Positions 16,873-25,879 of a stretch of DNA of 64,000 bases are shown in pieces (positions within the stretch are counted from its first letter, which is position 1; each line of letters begins with the position of its first letter). Made by a program: the position numbers and the translations under genes. Under the pieces are notes generated by a model that saw only the letters and a program-made list of their open reading frames with translations, made no database searches and was not told where the DNA came from. Source of the stretch: Ectobacillus panaciterrae DSM 19096 (GTDB taxonomy: Bacteria; Bacillota; Bacilli; Bacillales; Bacillaceae_G); NCBI RefSeq assembly GCF_000430785.1, contig NZ_AUMR01000014.1, forward strand, positions 44,977 to 108,976, given 5' to 3'.

Positions 16873-17961
16873 ATGAAGTCTGTTCCTGTACAATATCAAG
16901 TGTCGCCCTATCTTGTCTTTTTTCTTGTTCATTCGCTGCAGGTAGGGGTTGGGATACTCGGATTTGAGAGGATTGTAGCTAAGTTTGTCGGAAATGACGG
17001 ATGGATCAGTATGCTTTTGGCCGGATTGACTGTAAACGGTGTTATATGGATTATTTATAAAATATTGAGCCGGTCTGACGATGACATTATTGCTGTTCAT
17101 AAGCAAGTGTGGGGGAAATGGGCGGGAGGAGGATTCAGCTTGCTGTTTCTTGTCTACTTGTTTATTTCCGGCACGACTATTTTGCGTTCATATATAGAAG
17201 TTCTTCAGGTTTGGATGTTTTCTAATGTCCAAACGTGGGTATTTGCCATTATACTGCTGTCTTTAACCTATTATATTATCTCCGGCGGATTCCGGGTTGT
17301 GACGGGAATGTGCTTTTTCGGAGTAGTGGTGCCGGCCTTTCTCGTGTTTACATTTTTTTATCCTTTAAAATATGCGGATTTCCGTAATCTTCTGCCGATT
17401 TTCAATCATTCTCCTCAAGAAATTATGATGGGGATGCAGGGATGTCTCTTCAGCATCATGGGATTTGAATTGCTCCTCATGTATTATCCTTTTATTAAAG
17501 ATGGTCAAAAATCGCAAAAATACGCACATTTTGGTGCTGTAGTAACAACGGTCATCTACACATATTTAACGGTTCTTACTTTTGCGTTTTTCAGTGAAAA
17601 TCAACTGTCGCGCAGCATATGGGCCTATTTAAGCATGATTAAAATCATTGAATTTCCGTTTATAGAGCGGTTTGAATATATTCTCATTTCCTTCTGGGCT
17701 TTTGTTATTATACCTAACATCGTTTTGACTTTATGGGCAGCGAACCGAGGATTGAAGGAGCTTTTTCAGATTAAGCAAAAGTACGGACTATTGGCCCTTT
17801 TATTCATTGCGCTCGTTTGCAACATCATCATGGATGATCGCGAAAAGATTAATATGATGAACGCTTTTGTCGGAAAAGCGGGGCTGTATCTTGTATATAT
17901 ATACCTCCCTGTATTGCTGCTTGTTCAGACGATCAAACGGAAGATGAGGAAAAAAGCATGA
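16873..17961 (+). CDS. Spore germination protein, GerB (B subunit) family permease
   Basis: 362 residues with about ten membrane helices, the size and profile of GerAB-type endospore germination permeases, which belong to the APC superfamily and are thought to bind the amino-acid or sugar germinant. The start ATG at 16873 follows AGGTAGGGATGTAGC. It lies 16 bases after the A-subunit gene, and its last codons overlap the C-subunit start (ATGA). This overlap indicates coupled translation of receptor subunits. Confidence 0.92.
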   Translation: MKSVPVQYQVSPYLVFFLVHSLQVGVGILGFERIVAKFVGNDGWISMLLAGLTVNGVIWIIYKILSRSDDDIIAVHKQVWGKWAGGGFSLLFLVYLFISGTTILRSYIEVLQVWMFSNVQTWVFAIILLSLTYYIISGGFRVVTGMCFFGVVVPAFLVFTFFYPLKYADFRNLLPIFNHSPQEIMMGMQGCLFSIMGFELLLMYYPFIKDGQKSQKYAHFGAVVTTVIYTYLTVLTFAFFSENQLSRSIWAYLSMIKIIEFPFIERFEYILISFWAFVIIPNIVLTLWAANRGLKELFQIKQKYGLLALLFIALVCNIIMDDREKINMMNAFVGKAGLYLVYIYLPVLLLVQTIKRKMRKKA

Positions 17962-19025
17962 AGAAATGGTTATCGCTCTATGCTGCTTTAGTATTATTAA
18001 CGGCTTGCAACCAGACAAAGATACTTGATGATTTGAATTTGGTGCAGGTTCTGGGATTCGATTTGGCGGAAGGCAGGAAAATGAAAGGAATGTTTGTCGT
18101 TGCGCTGTACAGAGGAGAAAAGAAGATGCAGACAAGAATGTTTTCTTCGATTGGGAAGACTGGAAAAGAAATTAAAGCACAGGCTGATTTGAAATCCGCT
18201 CTGCCTTTAGAGATAGGGCAAGTGCGTGTGATTATGTTCAGCAAAAAATTTGCGCAGCATGGAGTCAAAGAGATTATAAATACATTGGACCGGATACCGA
18301 GAGTAGGGAATTTGGCGTTTCCAGCTGTTGCTGACGGGGATTTGGAGAATGTTTTAAAAACACAGTACCTAGAGGAAGAGGGAGTAGTAGGATATTTATC
18401 TTCTCTTATTGAACAAGAAATAAAAATGAATAAGCTTCCTAAATCTAATTTATATTTGTTCTCCAACAGCCTGTATGACAATGCGCGAGATGCCTATCTT
18501 CCCTATATTTCAAAGGAAAAAGATAATCTCAAGGTTTCCGGTCTTGCTTTATTTCGAGAGGACAAATTGCAATATATTCTTCCGGCAAAAAGCATGTTCA
18601 TATTTAAAGTGCTTGTAGAAGGCTTCAGTAACGGGGTATACGGGTTTTATTTGCGAGATCAGTATGCGGCTATAGAAAATATTAAAGCACAGACACATTA
18701 TTCGTTGACTAAAGATACACAGCCTGTATTGAATGTGAAAGTCAAGGTAAAGGGAAAAATGCAAGAGCTCACACAAGACAAAAATCTTGATAATCCCAAA
18801 ATGGTAAAACAAGTCGAGAAAGCGATGGAGCAGGCCATTCAAAAGGAAGCAGAGGAAATGATCCACAAATTCCAAAAAAAAGGTGTAGATCCGCTAGGAA
18901 TTGGAAAGGTATACCGGGCCCAAACGAGGGGATGGAATGAAGAAAAATGGAGAGATATGTATCCAAGTTTAAAAGTTCGAGTCAATGCAGAAACCAATAT
19001 TGTACAATCTGGTGTAATGGAATAA
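17958..19025 (+). CDS. Spore germination lipoprotein, Ger(x)C family
   Basis: 355 residues. An N-terminal signal peptide ends in the lipobox LLTAC (Cys about residue 17), so the mature protein should be diacylglyceryl-anchored on the outer face of the spore inner membrane. The rest has the three-domain Ger(x)C layout, with VLGFDLAEG near the start, and IGKVYRAQTRGWNE near the C-terminus. Third gene of the receptor operon, ATGA overlap with the permease gene, terminator 54 bases downstream. Confidence 0.92.
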   Translation: MKKWLSLYAALVLLTACNQTKILDDLNLVQVLGFDLAEGRKMKGMFVVALYRGEKKMQTRMFSSIGKTGKEIKAQADLKSALPLEIGQVRVIMFSKKFAQHGVKEIINTLDRIPRVGNLAFPAVADGDLENVLKTQYLEEEGVVGYLSSLIEQEIKMNKLPKSNLYLFSNSLYDNARDAYLPYISKEKDNLKVSGLALFREDKLQYILPAKSMFIFKVLVEGFSNGVYGFYLRDQYAAIENIKAQTHYSLTKDTQPVLNVKVKVKGKMQELTQDKNLDNPKMVKQVEKAMEQAIQKEAEEMIHKFQKKGVDPLGIGKVYRAQTRGWNEEKWRDMYPSLKVRVNAETNIVQSGVME

Positions 19026-19078
19026 AGATGATAGAAATCGACACCTTATACCTCTGTCTTTTCATAATTTGCATATTT

Positions 19079-19113
19079 CCACGGAAATACAACAAATTTC
19101 CGTGTCTTTTGTC
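19079..19113 (+). terminator. Terminator of the germination operon
   Basis: CACGGAAAT and ATTTCCGTG form a 9-bp stem around ACAACAA, followed by TCTTTT. Confidence 0.75.
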
Positions 19114-19200
19114 AGCGTTTCCCAAAAACATGCAGCTATACTTTTTCACTCATTATCCCATACTAAAACTGCTTGATTTTCCAATAAAGGAGTGAAAAGA

Positions 19201-19359
19201 ATGGGAAGAGGAAAAGCATTTCACCACAAGAAAAAAGGTCATGAACCGCAGCCTCCGAAACATGCAATGACGAATAAGATAGCGCCTGAAAACGATTTGG
19301 AAGAGCTTCCGGAGCTTGTGACGCTGGAGACTTATAAAAACAGCTTGAGAAAAGGATGA
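19201..19359 (+). CDS. 52-residue basic protein, possibly YfhD-like
   Basis: ATG at 19201 follows AAAGGAGTGAAAAG. The peptide begins MGRGKAFHHKKKGHE, has a basic N-terminal half and an acidic LEELPELVTLE half. The opening recalls the small Bacillus protein YfhD, but I am not certain. Its place just after a germination operon and its size hint at a spore protein; that is inference. It has its own downstream hairpin. Confidence 0.55.
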   Translation: MGRGKAFHHKKKGHEPQPPKHAMTNKIAPENDLEELPELVTLETYKNSLRKG

Positions 19360-19363
19360 ACAT

Positions 19364-19392
19364 GGCTGCCTGACAAAGGCGGCTATTTTTTG
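19364..19392 (+). terminator. Hairpin after the 52-residue gene
   Basis: GCTGCC and GGCGGC (one G-U pair) around TGACAAA, followed by TATTTTTTG. Confidence 0.65.
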
Positions 19393-19573
19393 TTTTGAAA
19401 AGCAACAAAATGGATAGAGCACAACATCCCATATGCTAGTAAAGCAAGATGTTTAAGGAAGGGGAGAATGAACTACAGTGGGAGAACCGCTAAAAGAGCT
19501 TTTCGAGTTTTCACGCAAGAAGTTCTTTGATAATCAAGCATATGATTTATAAAGATTTTATTTCTAAATATTA
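19393..19573. other. Short gap before the siderophore operon
   Basis: No convincing gene. A 24-codon frame from GTG at 19478 (beginning MGEPLKELFEFSRKK) lies 3' of AAGGGGAG and could be the surviving start of a lost gene. Confidence 0.25.
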
Positions 19574-19574
19574 T

Positions 19575-19595
19575 TGACAATGATAATCATTATCA
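19575..19595. promoter_or_regulatory. Fur box overlapping the siderophore promoter
   Basis: TGACAATGATAATCATTATC plus a final A is a near-perfect inverted repeat matching the classical Fur box. It covers a sigma-A promoter: TTGACA at 19574, 17-bp spacer, TAATAT at 19597. Fe2+-Fur bound here would block RNA polymerase, so the operon should be iron-repressed. Confidence 0.9.
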
Positions 19596-19643
19596 ATAAT
19601 ATAGCTTATGTAAGTAAATTTTGGAAAAAGGGGAGAGTCAAAA

Positions 19644-21575
19644 ATGGAAAATGCTACACTTTTACTTGATTCAGAGGAGCAGAAGATATTGGAGTATTTA
19701 GATATATATCGGCCAGATATAACAGAGCTGTTCTTACGTTTTCTGCCGCAGGCAAGAAAAGGAATTTTACATAAGCTCGTTCAAGCAGTTATAAGGGAGA
19801 ACGTAATTGCCGGCAAGTATATAAGTCAGGAAGGTCCTCGCATTGTCGTTGAGCTCGCAGAAGAAAATAAATTACAAGTGCTGACACGGCAAGCTTTTTC
19901 GTTTGGAAGATTTGATACAGACAAGGTTATAAAGCTGTATGCGGATGGGCACATCCAAATTCTTCAGCATCCCGCTGAGTTGCTGGAGATCTTGGAGAAA
20001 GAAGGATGGATAGAAGAAGGCCTGCAGTATGAACGTTTTCATCAAGAATTACAGAACAGTGTTGCCAACTACGCTTTGGCCCTTGCAGGTGCAGAGTTGC
20101 GCAGAGGTGCTTTGCCTTTACTTGCAAAGTCATCTATTGAGTGGGTGGAAAAGCAAATGCAGTCAGTTTCATTCAGTCCTTTATCCTTTTACGAGCAATG
20201 GGTGGTGGATGGTCATCCGCTGCATCCGGGAGCAAAAATTAAAATGGGAATGGATGTGGCGGATGTTATCCGCTATTCACCGGAATGGAGCGGTAACCCA
20301 GAAGTCAGAATTGCCGCTGTTCATAGGGATTCTTATCGAACCTTCTGTATGGATAGAAAATTTACTGAGATTTTGTACGAGGAGTATCCAGAGCTACAAG
20401 AGGTTGTAAAAAAAGAGTTGGAGCAACACGGATTGCATGAAGCAGATTATGAGCTTATCCTCCTTCACCCTTGGCAAGCTGAAAATACGATTTCCTCTCT
20501 TTGTGAGAAAGATATTGCAGAGAAACGAATGGTCTGGATTGAAGGGATTCAAATTCCAACAGCTGCGCTTATGTCGTTTCGTTCTTTGTCTCCCCGACAG
20601 GATCGAGGAGAGAAGAAACATCATATTAAAACAGCTGTAAATGTGCAAACTACTGGTGCTGTTCGGACTGTTTCGCCTCATTCTGTACAGAACGGTCCGA
20701 TGCTTTCAACCGTTTTTCGCGAAATCCAAGAAAAAGAACAAGGATTTCAGCAGCGTTTTCGAATCTTGGAAGAAAAAGCAGGAGCGCACTTTGAGCCTGA
20801 TGCGAATATTGATGAAGAGAAAAAGCTGCTGTTGCGAAAAAATACAGGCTCTTTGCTTAGAGAAAATCCTGAAAGCTACACAATGGAAGGTGAAATTGCT
20901 ATGCCAGGCTCCGCTTTGCTTGCGCGTTCCCCATTCAGCGGTAAAACTATTGGTGAGGAATTAGTAGAGAAGTATGCAGAGCATAAGAAAATTGCTTCTG
21001 CTGAACAAGCTGTTTTATCATTTTTAAAGCAGTATGCAGAAGTGTGTCTGCCGCCGCTTTTGACGCTTATGAGTAAATACGGCGTAAGCATGGAAGGGCA
21101 CTTGCAAAATAGTGTGATGGTATTTCGAAAGGGAGAACCGATGCGGCTTCTGATGCGTGATTTTGGCGGAGTCCGCATTTTGCAGGAACGGCTGGAGAAA
21201 CAAGGGCTGAAGGCGGCATTTTATCCGGGATCAGCCACTATTGCTGATGATGTGGAGGATACTCGCAATAAGATGTTTTATCCTGTTCTCCAAAACCATT
21301 TTGGTGAATTGATTGCTTCTTTTGTAAGGCATTTCAACATATCAGAAGAAGAGATGTGGAAGCCTGTTGCTCAAGTATGCTTACATACCTATCGGGAGTT
21401 AAAGAAAGAGCAAGTGGTCCAACAGCAGGCTGCTGCAGATGAAAAGGCATTGTTTGCTCCTTTTATGGATTTAAAAGCGATGGTTAAGATGCGCCTGCGC
21501 GGAGATGTGACTGATTATACATTCGCCAAAGTTTCGAATCCGCTTGCAGCGGTGGTGAAGGAGGAGAAAGCATGA
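19644..21575 (+). CDS. NIS siderophore synthetase 1 (IucA/IucC family)
   Basis: 643 residues. IucA/IucC hallmarks: GHPLHPGAKIKMG (about 190), HPWQ (about 276), a Ser/Thr-rich nucleotide region (TTGAVRTVSPHS, about 337), EGHLQNS (about 490) and RDFGG (about 509), followed by the FhuF-like C-terminal domain. These enzymes adenylate a carboxylate such as citrate with ATP and join it to an amine or alcohol. First gene of an operon behind the Fur box; ATG follows AAGGGGAGAG. Its last codons overlap the next gene (ATGA). Which subtype, and so which substrate, cannot be fixed from sequence alone. Confidence 0.9.
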   Translation: MENATLLLDSEEQKILEYLDIYRPDITELFLRFLPQARKGILHKLVQAVIRENVIAGKYISQEGPRIVVELAEENKLQVLTRQAFSFGRFDTDKVIKLYADGHIQILQHPAELLEILEKEGWIEEGLQYERFHQELQNSVANYALALAGAELRRGALPLLAKSSIEWVEKQMQSVSFSPLSFYEQWVVDGHPLHPGAKIKMGMDVADVIRYSPEWSGNPEVRIAAVHRDSYRTFCMDRKFTEILYEEYPELQEVVKKELEQHGLHEADYELILLHPWQAENTISSLCEKDIAEKRMVWIEGIQIPTAALMSFRSLSPRQDRGEKKHHIKTAVNVQTTGAVRTVSPHSVQNGPMLSTVFREIQEKEQGFQQRFRILEEKAGAHFEPDANIDEEKKLLLRKNTGSLLRENPESYTMEGEIAMPGSALLARSPFSGKTIGEELVEKYAEHKKIASAEQAVLSFLKQYAEVCLPPLLTLMSKYGVSMEGHLQNSVMVFRKGEPMRLLMRDFGGVRILQERLEKQGLKAAFYPGSATIADDVEDTRNKMFYPVLQNHFGELIASFVRHFNISEEEMWKPVAQVCLHTYRELKKEQVVQQQAAADEKALFAPFMDLKAMVKMRLRGDVTDYTFAKVSNPLAAVVKEEKA

Positions 21576-23551
21576 AGCCGGTTTCTGAATTTCCCATATC
21601 GTTTGCCGTTGATCAGTTAAATAAAGAAGAGTTGCATGTGTTGCGTATGTTAGAAGATCAAGCGCCGCACTTGCTTTCTTCGTATGCAGATAGCCTTGCG
21701 AAAGCTAGATCTGCCAGTCTTCAAAGGGTTTTGATGTGTTTGTTGAGAGAGGATGCGTGGGGAATTTTTTCGCGGGCATACGATTTACAGATAGCGGCGT
21801 CCATTGTGATTACCGATCTTCCTGATTCTTTGGAGTTTGCGGAGCAAATGATCACAGGAAATAGCTTGATTGAAGACGGCTGGTACAAAGCCGTTATTCT
21901 ACAAGAGAAAGAGCTGCTTCTTATACCCATTCGCCATGCATATGCTTTTCGCCGGATAGAGACGGGAGAAAAGGCTTTTTATATACAAAAAGCTTCGATA
22001 AAAGAGATTACATCCATCTCTGATTTGCGTTTTCTGTTTTCCGAGAATGCCTCCTCTTCTAAACTGATGCAGGAGCTGGAAAATAGCAGCGCCAACTTGG
22101 CGCTATCATACGCTTATGAGAAGGAAAGAAAGAACCGCGCTACGATACAGGAGGAAAATACGATTCAATATGTTTTAGCAGAACAGAAGAGAAACGCGGC
22201 ATTTCGTTCTGATTTATTTTTTGAGCAGTTGTGCACGCAAGGACATAACCTGCATCCTTGTGCAAAAACGAAAATGGATATGAAAGCTCATGATGTATTC
22301 GCTTATTCTCCAGAGTTCGAGCATCCCGTTCCTTTGCGATTCATAGCGCTGCACAAAAAAAGTGCAGAATGGAACTACAGTGAAGGCAAGGAAGAAATCT
22401 TATTTCAGGCTTTCCCTAATTTGCGAAAGTGCATGGATAGAGAGCTGCAAGAACAAGATTTAAATTCGGAAGACTATATTCCCGTACCGGTTCATCCATG
22501 GCAAATGGAACATATCCTTCCTGTTATATATGAATGTGAGCTTCAGGAGCGAATCGTTGTTCCTATTACCGATTTTTGTGAGCAATCCTATGCGACAGCT
22601 TCATTCAGAACACTTTTGACGGGTGAACTAGGAATCAAAGGTGCGATTCGTAGCCAAATGACATCGACTGTCCGCTCTATTTCTCCGCAGACAGCCAATA
22701 ACGCTGCATTAGTTACAGATGTAATCAAAAAAATTATGAAGAGAGAGCCAGCGCTCAATCGTATTTTTGTACCTGTCTATGAGCTGGGAGGAGGAAGCCT
22801 CCGTTCAGAACAGGAAGATAAGAAACGAAACTTGTCTTTCGTGGTGCGTGAATCTATTTCCAAGTATGTGGGAGAAAATGAAGTAGCAGTGGTTGGTGCT
22901 GCTCTTTACAGCGATTCGCTTGTAACAGGGAAACCTGTGTTATTGGATATTATCAAAGAGTATGCGAGAGCAATAAACGTATCTTCACTTTCAGAAGCCG
23001 CATCAGTTTTCTTCTCAGAGTATGCTTCGATTTTATTGGAGGGGTGTTTAACCCTCATGGTTAAATATGGAATAGGGTTAGAAGCACATTTGCAAAATAT
23101 CGTTTCCGTATTTCGAAACGGCCGTCCCGTTCGTATGCTGTTTCGAGATTGGGGAGGAGCGAGAATTTATGCGCCGCGTTTGGATTCACATAGTTTCATG
23201 CCGGATTTCTATCCAAATTCGCTTATCATCACTGATTCTGTGAAAGAGATGCATAATAAAGTGTTTTACACAGCTGTGCAAAATCACTTAGGAGAAATTA
23301 TTTATTTGCTGTGCCGTCATACTGAAGTAGTGGAAGCAGATCTTTGGAAAAACGTAAAGAATATATGCGATACAATCTTTCAGAAGTGGGAACAAGAGTA
23401 TAAAGAAGCTGTCGTACTTGATCGGCAGGCTTTTTACACTGAACAAACGGATTATAAGGCATTGTTGACCATGCGCTTGAACGAGGGAGAGAAAGGTTAC
23501 AGCTATGCGAAAGTGGATAATCCGTTGGCGAACGCGGAGAGTCTTTTGTGA
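21572..23551 (+). CDS. NIS siderophore synthetase 2 (IucA/IucC family)
   Basis: 659 residues, a diverged paralogue of the upstream synthetase with the same hallmarks: GHNLHPCAKTKMD (about 220), HPWQ (about 309), TSTVRSISPQT (about 365), EAHLQNI (about 507) and RDWGG (about 527). Two adjacent NIS enzymes usually perform two successive condensations, as in staphyloferrin A made from two citrates and ornithine. Start overlaps the previous stop and its own stop overlaps the exporter start, so the three proteins are translationally coupled. No hydroxylase, decarboxylase, acetyltransferase or racemase gene accompanies the pair. Confidence 0.9.
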   Translation: MKPVSEFPISFAVDQLNKEELHVLRMLEDQAPHLLSSYADSLAKARSASLQRVLMCLLREDAWGIFSRAYDLQIAASIVITDLPDSLEFAEQMITGNSLIEDGWYKAVILQEKELLLIPIRHAYAFRRIETGEKAFYIQKASIKEITSISDLRFLFSENASSSKLMQELENSSANLALSYAYEKERKNRATIQEENTIQYVLAEQKRNAAFRSDLFFEQLCTQGHNLHPCAKTKMDMKAHDVFAYSPEFEHPVPLRFIALHKKSAEWNYSEGKEEILFQAFPNLRKCMDRELQEQDLNSEDYIPVPVHPWQMEHILPVIYECELQERIVVPITDFCEQSYATASFRTLLTGELGIKGAIRSQMTSTVRSISPQTANNAALVTDVIKKIMKREPALNRIFVPVYELGGGSLRSEQEDKKRNLSFVVRESISKYVGENEVAVVGAALYSDSLVTGKPVLLDIIKEYARAINVSSLSEAASVFFSEYASILLEGCLTLMVKYGIGLEAHLQNIVSVFRNGRPVRMLFRDWGGARIYAPRLDSHSFMPDFYPNSLIITDSVKEMHNKVFYTAVQNHLGEIIYLLCRHTEVVEADLWKNVKNICDTIFQKWEQEYKEAVVLDRQAFYTEQTDYKALLTMRLNEGEKGYSYAKVDNPLANAESLL

Positions 23552-24771
23552 CACAAGCAAATCTCTCTCCCTCTTTTTCAAATCGATTTGCTTTGCAATC
23601 GCGTTCTTTTCGCATTTTTTTGTATGGTAGTCTGGTAGCTCGTATAGGAGATTGGATGGATTTAGTGGCGCTTAATTGGGCAGTGCTTACCATTACGGAC
23701 TCTCCAATTGCCTTAGGCATCATAAATGCATGCCGTCTTCTTCCAGCGTTCTTATTCAGCGTTCCCGCCGGTGTAATGGCAGATCGTTATGATCGGCGCA
23801 AGCTTCTCATTTGGATTCAATTCGGAATGATGCTGTTGACCTTCTGCCTGGCTTATGCAGTGGAGAATAAATGGAGCCTTTACGCATTTATTGCCATTGT
23901 AGTATTGCGCTCCGTTTTGGCGGCAATGGACCCGCCTGTTCGCAATGCTTTTGTGACAAATCTTGTATCAGGGCATAAGATGAAAAGTGCTGTAGCGTTA
24001 AACACGACAAGTATGAACCTTTCTCGCATCATTGGACCGGCTGCGGCAGGCTTGTTGCTCATGAAAATGGAGGTATCTCAATTATTTTGGCTGAACGGAT
24101 GCAGCACGGCGGCAGCTCTTATGTCCTTTTTTCTTGTTCATTCTCATGATGATTATGCAAAAAGGGAAAGAAGCTGCGGGAAAGTCACAATCCGAGAAGC
24201 AATCGTGTATGTCCGCGAAAACTCTCTTGTTTCTTCCCTGTTGCTTCTTGCCGTAGTGCCCATGCTGTTTGGATTTCCGTATACAGCACTGCTCCCTTTG
24301 TTCGGGAAGGATATTTTGCGTTTAGGAGCAGAAGGATTCGGGTTGTTGCTTTCCGTATCGGCAGTCGGAGCTGTACTTGGATCGGGCTTTCTGTCAACAG
24401 GCAAGGAAATCAGAAAACCTGGAAGATGGCTCATGATTTCTATTATGGCATTTGGAAGCTTCCTGTTGCTTTTTATGTTTTCAAACCATGTAATCGCAGC
24501 AAGTATTATTATGTTTTTTGTCGGTTTTGCAAGCCAGTTGTATCGAACATTAAGCAGGCTTACCATTCAATTGTACGTTCCTGACCGGTTGAGGGGAAGA
24601 GTGCTGAGCATTGCACTTATGGACAGAGGATTCATTCCGCTTGGTGCTCTTCTCATTGGGATGCTTGCTGATTGGACAAGCTCTTTTTGGGCGGGAATTT
24701 TCATGGGGATAAGCTGTATTGTTTTTACGCTGCTTGTCGGTGTAAAGTACCGCCAAATATGGCATCTCTAA
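23548..24771 (+). CDS. MFS transporter, probable siderophore exporter
   Basis: 407 residues with about 12 membrane helices. It belongs to the DHA3/EntS-like MFS group: the loop after helix 2 is PAGVMADRYDRRK and helix 1 has GSLVARIGDWMD. Location as last gene of a Fur-controlled siderophore operon (GTG start overlapping the previous stop, GTGA) makes export of the new siderophore the natural role, by proton antiport across the cytoplasmic membrane. A general drug exporter cannot be excluded by sequence alone. Confidence 0.85.
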   Translation: MTQANLSPSFSNRFALQSRSFRIFLYGSLVARIGDWMDLVALNWAVLTITDSPIALGIINACRLLPAFLFSVPAGVMADRYDRRKLLIWIQFGMMLLTFCLAYAVENKWSLYAFIAIVVLRSVLAAMDPPVRNAFVTNLVSGHKMKSAVALNTTSMNLSRIIGPAAAGLLLMKMEVSQLFWLNGCSTAAALMSFFLVHSHDDYAKRERSCGKVTIREAIVYVRENSLVSSLLLLAVVPMLFGFPYTALLPLFGKDILRLGAEGFGLLLSVSAVGAVLGSGFLSTGKEIRKPGRWLMISIMAFGSFLLLFMFSNHVIAASIIMFFVGFASQLYRTLSRLTIQLYVPDRLRGRVLSIALMDRGFIPLGALLIGMLADWTSSFWAGIFMGISCIVFTLLVGVKYRQIWHL

Positions 24772-24808
24772 TAAAGCAAATAGATTAGTTGTATACTTTT
24801 ATGGAAAA

Positions 24809-24831
24809 GGGCAAGCTGAGACAGCTTGCCC
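24809..24831. terminator. Bidirectional terminator between siderophore operon and glsA
   Basis: GGGCAAGCTG, AGA, CAGCTTGCCC: a 10-bp stem, with AAAAC on the right that reads as a T-run for glsA on the minus strand. Confidence 0.8.
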
Positions 24832-24837
24832 AAAACT

Positions 24838-25770
24838 TTAAAACATGCTCCAATTTTCCTGCATAGAAAGGAGCTCCATCAGCTTCAATCCAGCTACACT
24901 GTTTCCTTTGTTGTCCAGTGCCGGACCGTAAATCCCGATTCCCACCTGGCCTTTCACGCAGGCAAGAATACCGCCCGCAACACCGCTCTTTGCAGGAATG
25001 CCGACACGAATAGCGAACTCGCCTGAAGCATTGTACATGCCGCATGTCACCATAAAGGTTTTGCAAATTTTTGCGACGTTTGGCGGAATGATTTGTTCTT
25101 TTGTATAGGGATCGAATCCATCCATTGCAAAAACAAGTCCGATGCGCGCCAAATCAATGCAATTTACTTGAATGGAGCATTGCTTTGTATATAAATCCAT
25201 CAGTTCTTCCACATCACCGTCGATAATACCGTTTTGTTTCATGTAATAACAGAGAGAGCGGTTCAGATGAGCGGTTTCAAGTTCAGAAATCGCAACTTCG
25301 GCAGAATATTGGATTTTCGGATTCGCAGCAAGGTCTCGTACAAAATGTAAAATACGCGCCATTTTTTCCTCGTTTTCTTCCCCGGCAATCATGCTTGTGA
25401 CAGCTAACGCGCCGGCGTTAATCATCGGATTAAGAGGTTTGGACGGATTTGATGTTTCCAGCTTAATGATAGAGTTAAAAGGATCTCCAGTCGGCTCCAT
25501 GCCGACTTTGGAAAATACATAATCTGTTCCGCGGTCCATCAATGCGAGCGCCAGCGTGATGACCTTCGAAATGCTTTGCAAAGTAAAGTTAACTTCAGTA
25601 TTGCCTGCGGAAATATAATGGTGTTCTTTATCATAAATCGCGATGCCTATATCATTTGCATTCGCTTCTCCGAGTGCCGGTATGTATGTCGCTACTTTTC
25701 CTTCGTTTGTACAGGGTTTCACTTGTTCAAGCAAGTCCGGCAAATTGTTGAGTTCCATGCATTGTATCAT
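24838..25770 (-). CDS. glsA: Glutaminase
   Basis: 310 residues, full length for bacterial glutaminase (serine-dependent beta-lactamase fold). Catalytic S-x-x-K is seen as SISK (about residue 67) and other family segments as NPMINAGAL and SGVAGGI. It hydrolyses glutamine to glutamate and ammonium in the cytoplasm. Start ATG at 25770 follows AGAGGTG. In B. subtilis the paralogue glsA (ybgJ) is controlled by a glutamine-sensing two-component system; here a LytS-type kinase gene is divergent, but that system more likely serves the CstA transporter. Confidence 0.95.
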   Translation of the reverse strand: MIQCMELNNLPDLLEQVKPCTNEGKVATYIPALGEANANDIGIAIYDKEHHYISAGNTEVNFTLQSISKVITLALALMDRGTDYVFSKVGMEPTGDPFNSIIKLETSNPSKPLNPMINAGALAVTSMIAGEENEEKMARILHFVRDLAANPKIQYSAEVAISELETAHLNRSLCYYMKQNGIIDGDVEELMDLYTKQCSIQVNCIDLARIGLVFAMDGFDPYTKEQIIPPNVAKICKTFMVTCGMYNASGEFAIRVGIPAKSGVAGGILACVKGQVGIGIYGPALDNKGNSVAGLKLMELLSMQENWSMF

Positions 25771-25879
25771 TCGTACACCTCTTCATTTCGTTATACTAAT
25801 AAAATACCCTATTTCTTCTAAAGTACAAAGCAGTTTGTGCTAAGATGGAAGGGAAGCTTGAGAAAAGGATGGAAAACAT

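Noticed and set aside
19644..23551. Petrobactin (asbA-asbB) biosynthesis
   Set aside because: The lengths exceed AsbA/AsbB, the asbC-F genes are missing, and an exporter follows directly.
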